From assembly GCA_902489445.1 (NCBI GenBank), contig CABTZX010000021.1, forward strand, positions 1-28,253: a stretch of DNA of 28,253 bases, read 5' to 3'. This stretch comes from an uncultured Bacteroidales bacterium (GTDB lineage: Bacteria; Bacteroidota; Bacteroidia; Bacteroidales; Porphyromonadaceae). Within the stretch, counting starts at the first letter, position 1. Every line of letters begins with the position of its first letter. The position numbers and the translations under genes are program-made. The notes under the pieces are model-generated. The model was given only the letters and a program-made list of their open reading frames with translations. It was not told the DNA's origin and ran no database searches. Shown here piece after piece: positions 8,286 to 17,078 of this stretch.

Positions 8286-8386
8286 CAGTAGGGTAGTGAG
8301 GTCGGCAGAATATACCTAAGTTGTCAGACGCCTATAAGTAACGAGCCATCAGACGCTCCGGTGCGAACGCAATAGCTTATGTTTCG

Positions 8387-8411
8387 GGTACAACTCTCTC
8401 ATTGTTGTACC
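8387..8411 (-). terminator. Possible terminator hairpin of the leftward lptD unit
   Basis: GGTACAAC and GTTGTACC form an 8-bp perfect stem around a 9-nt loop, 8 bp beyond the EamA stop codon. No U-tract follows on the minus strand, so intrinsic termination is uncertain. Confidence 0.4.
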
Positions 8412-8418
8412 TCCTCAA

Positions 8419-9342
8419 TTAGTGGTGCCGATGGCGCAGTGCGTATACTTTGAGAATGTAGGCTATACGTCCGCCCAAAGCGATAAGTAGCACCGAGATC
8501 ACAATTAGCGCAATACCGAGAACGCGTACCGTATCTAGCGATTCATCAAATACAAAGTAACCGACAAGCACAGCGGTGAGCGGATCAATAGCCCCCAATA
8601 CGCTAGTAATCGTAGAGCCTACCAGTTTGATGGTTTCCACCGTAAGAATATTCGCAATTACCGTACAAACTAGCGCAAGCATTATCAGCAAAAGCCAATC
8701 CGTAGGTTCGGTAACCCACTGCAAGCACCCGGAAGAGAAACTGATTAGCAGAAAAAATATGCTACTGGACAGTAGCGCCCAAAAAGAGAGAGGTATTGGT
8801 CCCAGCTCTTTGACGGCACTTTTATTTACAATCACCAAATAGGAGGCGTAAGCTATGCCTGTGAGTGCAACAATGACAAATCCTTTTGTGGAAATAGGTT
8901 CGGAACTGCCGAAAAGCCCCCCTATAGATGCTACCCCTAAAAAGGCAACAACAATTGCCACAACTGTCACCGGATGCGGCTTTTGCTTATAAATAAGCAG
9001 CATTAGGATAATCACGTACACCGGATAGGTAAAGTGTACTACCGTAGCAATACCGCTGGTCAGGTAGAGATAGCCTATCTGCAAGCCCCAAGCGCTACCG
9101 GTATAGATAAGCCCCAGTAGCACTAGGATGCGTAATTGTTTGCGTGTTACGCGAAGAGAAATATGTCTTACTCTTGCGAGGATGAAAAGAAATAGCGCCG
9201 TTAGAAGGAAGCGATACGAAAGAATGGATGGTGTGTGCATACCATGCTTCATTATCGGTAAGGTAAAAAGGGGGATAAGCCCAAAGCAGATAGATGCAAC
9301 AATGCCCAAGGTAAGTCCAAGGGCTTTTTGATTGTTTTTCAT
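8419..9342 (-). CDS. EamA/DMT-family transporter
   Basis: A 307-residue polytopic membrane protein of the drug/metabolite transporter superfamily. About ten hydrophobic helices are visible, in two EamA repeats: residues about 8-145 with SYRFLLTALFLF, and about 155-298 with GAIDPLTAVLVGYFVFDE, the classic second-repeat end. Members carry amino acids, nucleotide sugars or other metabolites, and the substrate cannot be told. The chosen ATG at 9342 lies 13 bp after the stop of the EEP gene. An in-frame TTG at 9363 would overlap that gene and is less likely. It is the last gene of the lptD unit. Confidence 0.9.
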   Translation of the reverse strand: MKNNQKALGLTLGIVASICFGLIPLFTLPIMKHGMHTPSILSYRFLLTALFLFILARVRHISLRVTRKQLRILVLLGLIYTGSAWGLQIGYLYLTSGIATVVHFTYPVYVIILMLLIYKQKPHPVTVVAIVVAFLGVASIGGLFGSSEPISTKGFVIVALTGIAYASYLVIVNKSAVKELGPIPLSFWALLSSSIFFLLISFSSGCLQWVTEPTDWLLLIMLALVCTVIANILTVETIKLVGSTITSVLGAIDPLTAVLVGYFVFDESLDTVRVLGIALIVISVLLIALGGRIAYILKVYALRHRHH

Positions 9343-9355
9343 AGTTGTTTGTATG

Positions 9356-10525
9356 TTATTCAAGCATTATGTAACACGAAATGGGTTGATGGTCGCTAAT
9401 GCGCGCCATGTTGTCCACACGGCAGTAGCGCGAACGGATGTTTTTGCTGTGAATGATGTGGTCCAAACGGAAGCTCATTTTGTGATAGGTAAAGGAAAAA
9501 CCGCAGCCGGATCCGCTATGTCTGAAAGCATCCGTACGTCCTTCGGCAAGACGATAACGGGTATAAGATATGGGAGTATCGTTAAAGTCCCCCGCAATAA
9601 GCAGATATTTACTATCGGTAAATGCGGGATCCATACGGAGCGCATCCACCTGTTCAGCGCGTTTTCGGAAAGCGGTTCCAAGCTTTTGCCCCATTTGATC
9701 GCGTAGCGCTTGCGTATCAGCACCTTTTACCAGCTCCAGATAGCGTTCTGCATCCCGATTGGTGAGGCGGAACGACTCCAAATGCAGGTTAACTACAGTG
9801 AGCTTTTTGCTCCCAATACGCAGCACGTACGCCATTCCTCCGTTAAATACGGAAGAGAGCGGGATACGACGGGCGTTTTCGATCGGATATTTTGAGAGCA
9901 GGATTAGGCTACTGCCGCCGCTCGGCTGAGCTGTGTGGCGGTCAATATAGGGAAATTGGGGGAGGAAGCTCTTGAGCGTTGCTTCGGATACATAGCCCTT
10001 TTGCCGGTCAATCAGTAGTGCTTCCTGTAGACAAACAATATCCGCGCCACTCTCCTTTATATAGGAAAGAACGGGATTGGGCTTACCGGGAAGATGCTTT
10101 TCGTAACCGAATGCCTGCGTATTAAGGGACAAAACCTTTATTTCGTCCCGAGTAGGCGTTATTGGCTTGCTTTCGTGCACCGGAAGGTAGGTAAAAGTGG
10201 TTGGCGACACAGCAGCCAGTAGAATCAAATTGGCAATGAAATAACCGCGCGCTCGGCGTATAAGGCTATAAACGGCAAAGAGGCATATAATTACCCAAAG
10301 GAACGGATATGCCATTCCCAGGAATGCGGGGATGGTAGTACTCTCGGGCGATATGACTTGTGCGGATACGGAGAGCAACAACAGAAGTGCAAACAGTAAG
10401 TTGAGTACTCTGCGTACGGAGCTGAACAGAATACGGATCAGCCGCCAAAGCATACCGGCGTAGTTAACTCGTTTGCCCTTTGCAGGCGTGCCTTTATTTG
10501 ATGCTTTGTTCGTTGTAGTTACCAT
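9356..10525 (-). CDS. Membrane-anchored endonuclease/exonuclease/phosphatase (EEP) family protein
   Basis: A 389-residue EEP-fold enzyme. Residues 1-25 are basic and about 38-112 hold three hydrophobic segments, so the catalytic domain (about 127-389) is presented outside the cytoplasmic membrane or at its surface. Catalytic residues of the fold are all visible: Asn135 in LSLNTQ, Glu168 in CLQEA, Asn247 and His249 in VVNLHLES, Asp314 and Asn316 in GDFND, Asp356 and His357 in RLDHI, and Asp379 and His380 in SDHQP. The fold covers nucleases, sphingomyelinases and inositol phosphatases, and the membrane anchor makes a lipid or envelope phosphodiester at least as likely as DNA. Its ATG overlaps the stop of the upstream rhomboid gene by 7 nt, implying translational coupling. 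Confidence 0.92.
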   Translation of the reverse strand: MVTTTNKASNKGTPAKGKRVNYAGMLWRLIRILFSSVRRVLNLLFALLLLLSVSAQVISPESTTIPAFLGMAYPFLWVIICLFAVYSLIRRARGYFIANLILLAAVSPTTFTYLPVHESKPITPTRDEIKVLSLNTQAFGYEKHLPGKPNPVLSYIKESGADIVCLQEALLIDRQKGYVSEATLKSFLPQFPYIDRHTAQPSGGSSLILLSKYPIENARRIPLSSVFNGGMAYVLRIGSKKLTVVNLHLESFRLTNRDAERYLELVKGADTQALRDQMGQKLGTAFRKRAEQVDALRMDPAFTDSKYLLIAGDFNDTPISYTRYRLAEGRTDAFRHSGSGCGFSFTYHKMSFRLDHIIHSKNIRSRYCRVDNMARISDHQPISCYIMLE

Positions 10526-11265
10526 AGTTTACTGCGTTCCTCCTCTCCTAATGCGTTATAGCCGCTACGTTTTGCTTTATCCTCGTTTGCGGAACGCGCA
10601 TCGGCTTGCTCCTGAGCCAGCAATCTCTGCTCATTACGGCGTAATACGATGCCCCAGACGGCTCCGGTGATTATGCCGCCGAGATGAACAATTACCCCGC
10701 CCCAATTGCCCCATAGTATAGGATAAAAGGCGAGAATTGCCAACAGTAGCCCGGCTTGACCAAGTGAATAGGCGCGTTTCCCTATACGAAAGCGCGTTCC
10801 CCGGCTTACGTAGCAAACAATGGTGCCCGCAACCGCCAGCACGGCTCCGCTGGAACCTAATAGTGGTAATGGAAATGAGCGTCCGCCCATCAGGTGGATT
10901 AATCCGAAAAGAAGCGGATAAAGCATTCCTCCCACTACACCGCCGAGTACGAAAACATATAGAAGAAGTCTCTTAGTTAGGTGAGTGAGAAACGCTTTGC
11001 TCGCAAGATATAGCACGAACATATTGACGGCGAGGTGAAGCACATCGTTGTGAAACCACATATAAGTAAGAAAGCACCACGGTCGCCGTACAAAATCACT
11101 CATAAAGCCATTGAGCCAAAAGAGTGAATCTATGTCGTATGCCCCGCCAAGCCGTGTTACCCGCAACACAAACTTACCGAGTGCTACCAGCACATAAAGC
11201 ACAATGCAGCTTGTAATAAGCGGATAACCGCAAACAATCTGCCTTACGGAGCTTCGTTTTTGCAT
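10519..11265 (-). CDS. Rhomboid family intramembrane serine protease (second copy)
   Basis: A 248-residue rhomboid with about six membrane helices. Key residues are His76 and Asn81 in the HLAVN oxyanion motif, the nucleophile Ser139 in GSSGAV, and His194 in VIVHLGGIITG. All are present, so activity is expected. The last 40 residues form a charged cytoplasmic tail with many Glu, Arg and Lys. The start lies 2 nt after the stop of the other rhomboid gene, and the end overlaps the EEP gene by 7 nt. It differs clearly in sequence from its neighbour, so the pair is an old duplication or two distinct subfamilies and not a recent copy. Substrates unknown. Confidence 0.93.
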   Translation of the reverse strand: MQKRSSVRQIVCGYPLITSCIVLYVLVALGKFVLRVTRLGGAYDIDSLFWLNGFMSDFVRRPWCFLTYMWFHNDVLHLAVNMFVLYLASKAFLTHLTKRLLLYVFVLGGVVGGMLYPLLFGLIHLMGGRSFPLPLLGSSGAVLAVAGTIVCYVSRGTRFRIGKRAYSLGQAGLLLAILAFYPILWGNWGGVIVHLGGIITGAVWGIVLRRNEQRLLAQEQADARSANEDKAKRSGYNALGEEERSKLW

Positions 11266-11267
11266 AG

Positions 11268-11948
11268 TTAATTGTACGGTCCGCTTATTCTTCCTCTTTT
11301 ACGCCAGAGTAGGATAAGCACGAGTCCACCAATCATTCCGCCCACATGAGCAAAGTGAGCCACTCCCGTTTGCATACCTTTTATTCCGAGCAAAAGCTCA
11401 ATTACCCCGTAGAATATAACAAAGTACTTGGCTTTGATGGGAATGGGGATAAAAAACATATAGATAACCGCGTTGGGGAACAGCATACCAAAGGCGAGCA
11501 ATAAGCCAAAGACGGCGCCGGAAGCTCCTATGGTTACGTATTGCTCTGTGGCATAGCCTGCGCTCATAAGTGCCACGTCGTGTAGCCCTAAGTACCAAAC
11601 TGCCTGCTGCGTTATCGCTGCAGTGAGGGCACAAACTACGTAGAAAAGCAAAAAGCGTCCGCTGCCCCACATTCGTTCCACCTGTCCGCCGAACATAAAG
11701 AGTGCGAACATATTGAAGAAAAGATGCGAAAAGCTTGCTTCATCGTGTAAGAAGGCGTAGCTGATCAGTTGCCAAAAGCCAAAGCTTGGTGCCTCAAAAT
11801 AGTGCATACCGAATAGATTCACCAAGCTGATTCCATAGCGAAGCAGCACCAGTTCTCCCAGCCACAGCAGGGTATTGATAATAATTAGGTTCAGTGTTGC
11901 CGGTGGCAACATGCTGAAAATGCTTTTGCGTCTGTATTGTTGTTCCAT
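11268..11948 (-). CDS. Rhomboid family intramembrane serine protease (first copy)
   Basis: A 226-residue six-helix rhomboid. The conserved His75 and Asn79 lie in SHLFFNMFALFMFG. The nucleophile is Ser143 in GASGAVFG and the general base is His201 in AHFAHVGGMIGG. WGSGRFLLFY matches the usual L1-helix 3 region. The ATG at 11948 lies 17 nt after the lptD stop codon. An in-frame TTG at 11975 would overlap lptD and add nine residues that do not look like rhomboid sequence, so it was not chosen. Rhomboids cleave transmembrane segments within the inner membrane. The operon context hints at envelope protein quality control, but that is inference. Confidence 0.93.
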   Translation of the reverse strand: MEQQYRRKSIFSMLPPATLNLIIINTLLWLGELVLLRYGISLVNLFGMHYFEAPSFGFWQLISYAFLHDEASFSHLFFNMFALFMFGGQVERMWGSGRFLLFYVVCALTAAITQQAVWYLGLHDVALMSAGYATEQYVTIGASGAVFGLLLAFGMLFPNAVIYMFFIPIPIKAKYFVIFYGVIELLLGIKGMQTGVAHFAHVGGMIGGLVLILLWRKRGRISGPYN

Positions 11949-11965
11949 CTTATTTGTTTCAATGA

Positions 11966-14902
11966 TTAGTACCAAGTGCCGGTATCGTTAGCACCTTGCT
12001 TGGTATTGCTTAGATTGTACTTGAGATCTTTCAGTATCTGTGAGGATACACCGATGGTTACCATATAGCTTTTGTATACACCTACCGGAATAATGTTAGC
12101 AGTTAGTTGCCAGCAGTGCATTGTTCGGGTGGCGGAAATGGTCATATTGGTAATTCTCTTCTGATCAAAGTTGTAGTTTGCATCAAAGGAGAAGCTCCAG
12201 TTCTTGGTCGGTTGCAAGTCGCCACGGAAGCTGAGGTTATGCGTCAATTTGTAGGGATATTCTTTCTTTTCCGGGTTGAAGTTCTGCCTATCCCACGCTA
12301 AGTTCATACTGTAGTTAACGGAGAAGGACCACGGGATATCCTGCTTGATGTATCCGTGTTCGTCGTACACGTTTACGCCGTCGCTACTAATGTCGTTTCG
12401 GCTAACGCCTTTTCCTCCGGAGCGTTTAATATCGGGCTTGCCGCCCGGCTCGCGTCCTGTTTGCGGCATTGAGGGCATATCACCCATCGGCTCGGTATTG
12501 TTTCCCGGCAAATCGCCCTCATCGGGATGCGCGCCTTTATCCTCTTTCTTGGCAAAAAGTCCTTTGAAGAAGGTAGAGATTTGGGTAATACTTTGATTGT
12601 TGAAGGTATAGTTAAATCCGGTTCCGGTACCGATTAGCCGCCCAAAGCCTTTCCCGTTGGCAATACGGAGCTTATTGATGCGGCGCGGATATACCCTTCC
12701 GTTGGCATCCACGGTACAATCGTACAGATACGGATCAAAGCTACCGCTCAAACGGATTACGAAGCGTCGGCTAAAGCGAAGTGCCAAATTAACGCCAATA
12801 TCGCTCCAACGGAACGAATCGGCTGCCATATTGTAGCTCGTTCGCCAGTCGAATTGGTCAATAAGACTAATCTTTCGATCCTCTCCTACGGTGTCGCGCG
12901 AGTTCCTCACTTTCATTTCGAGGTTATTGCCTACCGAGAAGTTCAACATTGCCTGTTTCCCTCGCCCGGGTGGACTGAACAGACCGCGCTGGAACGGTGA
13001 ATAGATCTCCTCGTGCTCGCCTCCGTTTTCATCCGTATAGTGCAGCGTTTCGTAGTATTTCCAGAAAGGCGTGCCGAAGTCCGGTCGATAGCTCACGCTC
13101 ACTGATGGAGTCATACGGTGGCGTATCATCTTTACTTTGTTGCCAAAGATGCGCCACGGCGTGTAAAAACCGTACAAAGTGGTAGAAAGCGAAAGGGCGG
13201 TACTGAAGTCCTGCACGTGATAGAAGCCGTATACGGTATCGGCATCCACCACACGTTTTAGGCTATCGCTGTAGGCTTGGTATATCTTTTGCGTGTGCCA
13301 ACTTGCGTTGTAGTTGAAGCTCGGCGTTACCTTTATGTAGTTGAACAGATCGAAGGAAGCGGAAATAGGTATAGTGTGTTGCATTCCGTTCTTCCAATCC
13401 TTTATCAAATTGGATTTGAGGATTAGGTTTTCCTTTGTGGTGATGCTGTTGCGCAGCAATCCGTTGTAGGAAAACGAAATCTTCTCATACCAACGCTCTT
13501 TGCCCACACGTTTCTTGCGCTTGAACGGATAGACCGTACTGAGCGATATGGATAGGTTGGGCAGCGTGACGGATAGGGTGGAGTCGCGGCTGCGCTGGTC
13601 GATGTTGAAGGAGGCGGAGAGCGTGAGCGGAATTTCGGTAAAACGGCGCGAATAGCTTATACTGGAGCCCTTGGTGTTCTGAGCCCGTTTATCCGGATCA
13701 AAGCGCGTATCTTCCGAATTATGGTTATAGCTGCTGGTGGAGAAGTTTACGCTTGCCGAAAAGGTACGCAGCGGATCCACTTTCTGATCTTGCGTATGCG
13801 ACCAATTGACGTTAAAGTCCCGCGTTTGGGAGAAGTCGCCTTTGATGTGCCGATCGCCACGAACAGTGGAAACGTATCCGGCACTAAAGTGACCCGAATA
13901 CATGTAGCGCCGACGATAGTTAAGATCGGCATTTACGCCCCAGGAGCCTTTGGTGTAAAGGTCCGCCCGAACGGTCAAATCCACATAGTCGTTGATGGCA
14001 AAATAGAGCCCCAATCCGCGCAAATAGAAGCCTTTTTCGGATTCTTCGCCATAGGAGGGCATAATGATTCCACTGGTACGTTTTTCGTTGAACGGGAAGA
14101 AGCCGAACGGCAACCCGATTACGTAGAGCGGAACCCCTGCCATAACCAAATAGACCGGTCCCGTAACGATATCCTTATGCGGTCGTACTTTGGCGCGGCT
14201 CATACGTAGGTAAAAGTGCGGGTTTAGGTGGTTATCGCACGTGGTGAAGCGTCCGCCCTGCAAATACATTGTATTATCGGGCATCCGCTTAGCCTGATCG
14301 CCGGAAAGGAAACCCTCGCCCTGCTGGGTCAGTACGCCGGTGATGTACCCTTTTTGCGTGTTATAGTTGTAGCGAACCGTCTCCGTTTCGAATTGTTGCG
14401 TGCCATCCGTAAAGACGGGATACGCCGTGGGATGCCCCAAACTATCCAGTACATAGCGCGCAAACACCTCGGAGCTGTCCACACGCATCTTCATAAAGTT
14501 GGCGTTAAGCTTGTTCGTTTGGTAATCCACATTGCCGGGACCGAAAAAGAAGACCTCGTTTTGCCCCAACAGCACGATGGAATCCTCCGCGGCGAAGTGT
14601 ACCACGTCCTGCAGTACAATGGGCTCTTCCGAGCTTTCTTTTGGTGCAACGGGAGCAACCGTGGCAGTGGTATCGGGGCGCGGAGCGGTAGGGAGCGGAA
14701 CCGAATCGGTTCGTGTTGTGGAATCGGCTCCCAAAAGAGCTTTGGGCGCAACCCTGCTTCCGGGCTGCGGACGGCTGACCGTTTCGCGCAAAAGGCTATC
14801 CAATCGAACCAAACGTACAGCCGATGCCGGCAGGCATAAGAGTAGCGCGGCGAGCAGGGTAGCAACACCTACACCGGCTCTCCGCCGGAATGCGTTCGCC
14901 AT
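11966..14902 (-). CDS. lptD: LPS-assembly outer-membrane protein LptD (Bacteroidota type)
   Basis: Inserts lipopolysaccharide into the outer leaflet of the outer membrane as the end of the Lpt bridge. With the start at 14902 it has 978 residues. Residues 1-28 are a signal peptide ending PASA. About 30-95 are a Pro- and Thr-rich linker. About 100-290 are the periplasmic OstA/LptA-like beta-jellyroll, including the FTTCDNHLNPHFYL motif. The rest is a large beta-barrel with RTSGIIMPSYG. A Gly-, Pro- and Asp-rich insertion of about 60 residues interrupts the C-terminal third, likely an extracellular loop. In-frame ATGs exist at 14932 and 14902, and an alternative start codon at 14977. The -7 box at 14955-14962 would place the transcript start after 14977, and only 14902 begins directly with a signal peptide. 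Confidence 0.93.
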   Translation of the reverse strand: MANAFRRRAGVGVATLLAALLLCLPASAVRLVRLDSLLRETVSRPQPGSRVAPKALLGADSTTRTDSVPLPTAPRPDTTATVAPVAPKESSEEPIVLQDVVHFAAEDSIVLLGQNEVFFFGPGNVDYQTNKLNANFMKMRVDSSEVFARYVLDSLGHPTAYPVFTDGTQQFETETVRYNYNTQKGYITGVLTQQGEGFLSGDQAKRMPDNTMYLQGGRFTTCDNHLNPHFYLRMSRAKVRPHKDIVTGPVYLVMAGVPLYVIGLPFGFFPFNEKRTSGIIMPSYGEESEKGFYLRGLGLYFAINDYVDLTVRADLYTKGSWGVNADLNYRRRYMYSGHFSAGYVSTVRGDRHIKGDFSQTRDFNVNWSHTQDQKVDPLRTFSASVNFSTSSYNHNSEDTRFDPDKRAQNTKGSSISYSRRFTEIPLTLSASFNIDQRSRDSTLSVTLPNLSISLSTVYPFKRKKRVGKERWYEKISFSYNGLLRNSITTKENLILKSNLIKDWKNGMQHTIPISASFDLFNYIKVTPSFNYNASWHTQKIYQAYSDSLKRVVDADTVYGFYHVQDFSTALSLSTTLYGFYTPWRIFGNKVKMIRHRMTPSVSVSYRPDFGTPFWKYYETLHYTDENGGEHEEIYSPFQRGLFSPPGRGKQAMLNFSVGNNLEMKVRNSRDTVGEDRKISLIDQFDWRTSYNMAADSFRWSDIGVNLALRFSRRFVIRLSGSFDPYLYDCTVDANGRVYPRRINKLRIANGKGFGRLIGTGTGFNYTFNNQSITQISTFFKGLFAKKEDKGAHPDEGDLPGNNTEPMGDMPSMPQTGREPGGKPDIKRSGGKGVSRNDISSDGVNVYDEHGYIKQDIPWSFSVNYSMNLAWDRQNFNPEKKEYPYKLTHNLSFRGDLQPTKNWSFSFDANYNFDQKRITNMTISATRTMHCWQLTANIIPVGVYKSYMVTIGVSSQILKDLKYNLSNTKQGANDTGTWY

Positions 14903-14954
14903 AGGGTTGCCTTGTATCCTCTCTTGCTTCATTCGTTCCGTCGCCAAGCGGTCA

Positions 14955-14962
14955 CAAAGGTA
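14955..14962 (-). promoter_or_regulatory. Bacteroidota -7 box for the lptD unit
   Basis: The minus strand reads TACCTTTG (14962 to 14955), an exact TAnnTTTG match. Transcription would start near 14950, upstream of the ATGs at 14932 and 14902 but downstream of 14977. No clear -33 element is seen. Confidence 0.55.
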
Positions 14963-15007
14963 AGCATTTGCCTGCACTGCATTGCCTTTATCGAACCCTT
15001 TCGCTCT

Positions 15008-15197
15008 TTTCTTCGTAGAAGCTCAACCGCTTCTACGTACATCCTCAATCGGTTCACTATACCTTTCCGACAAATCATTTAAAGGATTTGTATAAATCGT
15101 TTAAATTACGCGTATAAATCCTTTAAGAGATTTGTATAAATCCTTTTAAGAATTTATAGAAAAGGTACGTAGAAATAGTTGAGAAACTACGTAGAAA
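15008..15197. repeat. Inverted-repeat-bracketed element with internal 22-bp array (MITE-like)
   Basis: Two 33-bp arms, 15008-15040 and 15165-15197, are imperfect inverted repeats matching at 26 of 33 positions; both outer ends read TTTCT(T/A)CGTAG towards the centre. The left arm can also fold by itself (CGTAGAAGC with GCTTCTACG). Between the arms, units start at 15068 (degenerate), 15090, 15112 and 15134, exactly 22 bp apart, with core GTATAAATCCTTTAAG. No ORF is present and no target-site duplication is evident. It fills most of the 391-bp gap between divergent lptD and pfp. Confidence 0.75.
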
Positions 15198-15254
15198 CAA
15201 CCGTAAAGGATGGAACAAAAGAGGGAACTTCATCGTTATGTAATCGGCACTCTA

Positions 15255-15262
15255 TATCTTTG
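15255..15262 (+). promoter_or_regulatory. Bacteroidota -7 box for pfp
   Basis: TATCTTTG matches TAnnTTTG, 31 nt before the pfp ATG and to the right of the inverted-repeat element. No -33 match is seen. Confidence 0.55.
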
Positions 15263-15293
15263 CCATAGAAATAGCATTTAACGGAACAGAACG

Positions 15294-16982
15294 ATGACCT
15301 ATATACGATTAGATAAGCTTAGAGAGTTTTACAAGCCGGAGGTACCTGCTGTGCTGAAAGGCTCTTGCTCGATGCGGCAAAGTGATGACGAGCTGCCGGA
15401 GCCGGTAAGTGAGGTGTTGCGCCAACTATTCCCCCGTACGGGGCAATTACCGCTGCTTCAACTCGAGTTCACTGAAGCGCGTGCCGGTATTCGTCGTCCG
15501 TTCAATGCCGGGGTACTCCTTTCGGGCGGACAAGCTCCCGGGGGGCACAACGTAATTGCCGCAGTGTACGATGCACTCAAAGCGCATCACGCGGCATCGC
15601 GTCTGTACGGATTTCTGATGGGGCCCGGTGGCTTGCTCAAGCATCAATTCATCGAATTGCACAAAGATCTGATTGATCGCTACCGAAACAGTGGTGGATT
15701 CGATATGATCGGTTCGGATCGTACCAAAATAGAGCGGGTGGAGGACTTCGAAAAGGTGATTACCATTGCGCGACGGTTGGATCTTTCCGCGCTCATTATT
15801 ATAGGGGGCGACGACTCCGCCACCAATGCCGCGTTGCTGGCAGAGTATTATGCCGAGCAGGAAGAAAAGCTCTGTGTGGTTGGTTGCCCCAAGACGATCG
15901 ACGGAGACCTCAAGAACCGCTACATCGAAACCTCCTTCGGCTTTGATACCTGCGCCAAGGTATACTCCGAATTGGTGGGCAATATTCAGCGAGACTGCTA
16001 TTCGGCGAAGAAATATTGGCACTTCATTAAGCTGATGGGACGCAGTGCATCGCACCTCACGTTGGAATGTGCGCTACAAACGCAGCCCACAATGGCAATC
16101 ATTAGCGAGGAGGTGCAGGCGAAGGGCTTAACGCTGGACGATATAGTGCAGGCTATTGCCGATACGGTGGTGGCTCGTTACGATAGCGGATACCCGTTCG
16201 GTGTGGTGCTGCTTCCCGAAGGATTAATCGAATTCGTGCCCCGAATGAAGCATCTCATCGGAGAACTCAATACGGTTCTGCGTGAGCAGGAAAAGAATAT
16301 ACTGATTGTAAAGAAGAGCGAGACCATTCGCTTTGTAGCGGGCAAACTGAGCAAAGAGAGCGCGGAGCTGTTCCTTTCGCTGCCTAACGATGTAGCGGGG
16401 CAGCTGATGTTAGACCGCGATCCGCACGGCAATGTACAGCTGAGCCGCGTGCAAACCGAGGAATTGATGGCGCGCTTGGTGGCTAAGGAACTGAAAAAAC
16501 GCAGCGAGCGCGGAAGTTACGGCGGCAAGTTCTCCGCTATTACGCATTTCTTTGGCTATGAAGGGCGTTCCTCTATGCCTTCCAACTTTGATGCTTCCTA
16601 TTGCTATACGCTTGGCTTGACCGCTGTCGCCTTGGCTTTGAATGGTGCCAACGGTTATATGGCGGCAGCGGGTAACTTGGTTGCTTTCCCCGGAGAATGG
16701 CGCCCGTACGGTGTGCCGTTCGTTTCGATGATGCAGATGGAAGAGCGCGATGGCAGACGGGTACCGGTGGTGCGCAAAACACCGGTCGATTTGGAGGGAG
16801 AACCCTTCCGTTACTTTGCAACGCATAGAGCGGATTGGGCTAAGGGCGTGGCTTTTCGCTATCCGGGTCCCATTCAGTACTTCGGGCCCTCTGCCGTGTG
16901 CGACAGTACTACCATTACGCTCCGCTTAGAGCACGAGCTCTCCGCCGAAGAAGATAGCGAGGCATTGGAAGCGCAGCACTGA
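15294..16982 (+). CDS. pfp: Diphosphate--fructose-6-phosphate 1-phosphotransferase
   Basis: Reversible PPi-dependent phosphorylation of fructose 6-phosphate in glycolysis, saving ATP in anaerobes. The 562 residues match the long (plant beta-like) PFP class. GGQAPGGHN at 78-86 and GGDDSATNA at 171-179 form the phosphoryl-donor site. Asp174 replaces the Gly of ATP-dependent enzymes and sterically selects PPi, and Lys200 in CPKTIDGDL reinforces this. Asp203 of TID is the catalytic base. MGRSASHL (248-255) binds fructose 6-phosphate. The gene has its own -7 box. The following sdaA starts 96 bp later with a separate box, so pfp may be monocistronic. Confidence 0.96.
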   Translation: MTYIRLDKLREFYKPEVPAVLKGSCSMRQSDDELPEPVSEVLRQLFPRTGQLPLLQLEFTEARAGIRRPFNAGVLLSGGQAPGGHNVIAAVYDALKAHHAASRLYGFLMGPGGLLKHQFIELHKDLIDRYRNSGGFDMIGSDRTKIERVEDFEKVITIARRLDLSALIIIGGDDSATNAALLAEYYAEQEEKLCVVGCPKTIDGDLKNRYIETSFGFDTCAKVYSELVGNIQRDCYSAKKYWHFIKLMGRSASHLTLECALQTQPTMAIISEEVQAKGLTLDDIVQAIADTVVARYDSGYPFGVVLLPEGLIEFVPRMKHLIGELNTVLREQEKNILIVKKSETIRFVAGKLSKESAELFLSLPNDVAGQLMLDRDPHGNVQLSRVQTEELMARLVAKELKKRSERGSYGGKFSAITHFFGYEGRSSMPSNFDASYCYTLGLTAVALALNGANGYMAAAGNLVAFPGEWRPYGVPFVSMMQMEERDGRRVPVVRKTPVDLEGEPFRYFATHRADWAKGVAFRYPGPIQYFGPSAVCDSTTITLRLEHELSAEEDSEALEAQH

Positions 16983-17024
16983 TCTGCGCGCCGTACTGCT
17001 CCCCATTCTTTCTCCATTATGTTG

Positions 17025-17032
17025 TACCTTTA
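17025..17032 (+). promoter_or_regulatory. Near-consensus -7 box for sdaA-plsC-msbA
   Basis: TACCTTTA differs from TAnnTTTG only at the last base and lies 46 nt before the sdaA ATG. Confidence 0.4.
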
Positions 17033-17078
17033 CAGCCCAAAGAAGGGAAACAATTAGGCAAAAGGGAGGAAAAGCCCT

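Noticed and set aside
9343..9363. TTG start giving the EamA protein seven extra residues
   Set aside because: It would overlap the stop of the EEP gene, whereas an ATG follows at 9342 right before the first membrane helix.
14228..14839. 203-codon reading frame on the plus strand opposite lptD
   Set aside because: It is antisense to the conserved LptD periplasmic domain, has no family resemblance and is a shadow of codon bias.
14903..14977. Alternative LptD start 25 codons upstream
   Set aside because: The extra residues precede the signal peptide and the likely transcription start lies downstream of 14977, as judged from the -7 box at 14955-14962.
15014..15037. Stand-alone terminator for the lptD or pfp side
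   Set aside because: The 9-bp hairpin is in a divergent promoter region with no gene ending there, and it is better explained as part of the left inverted-repeat arm.
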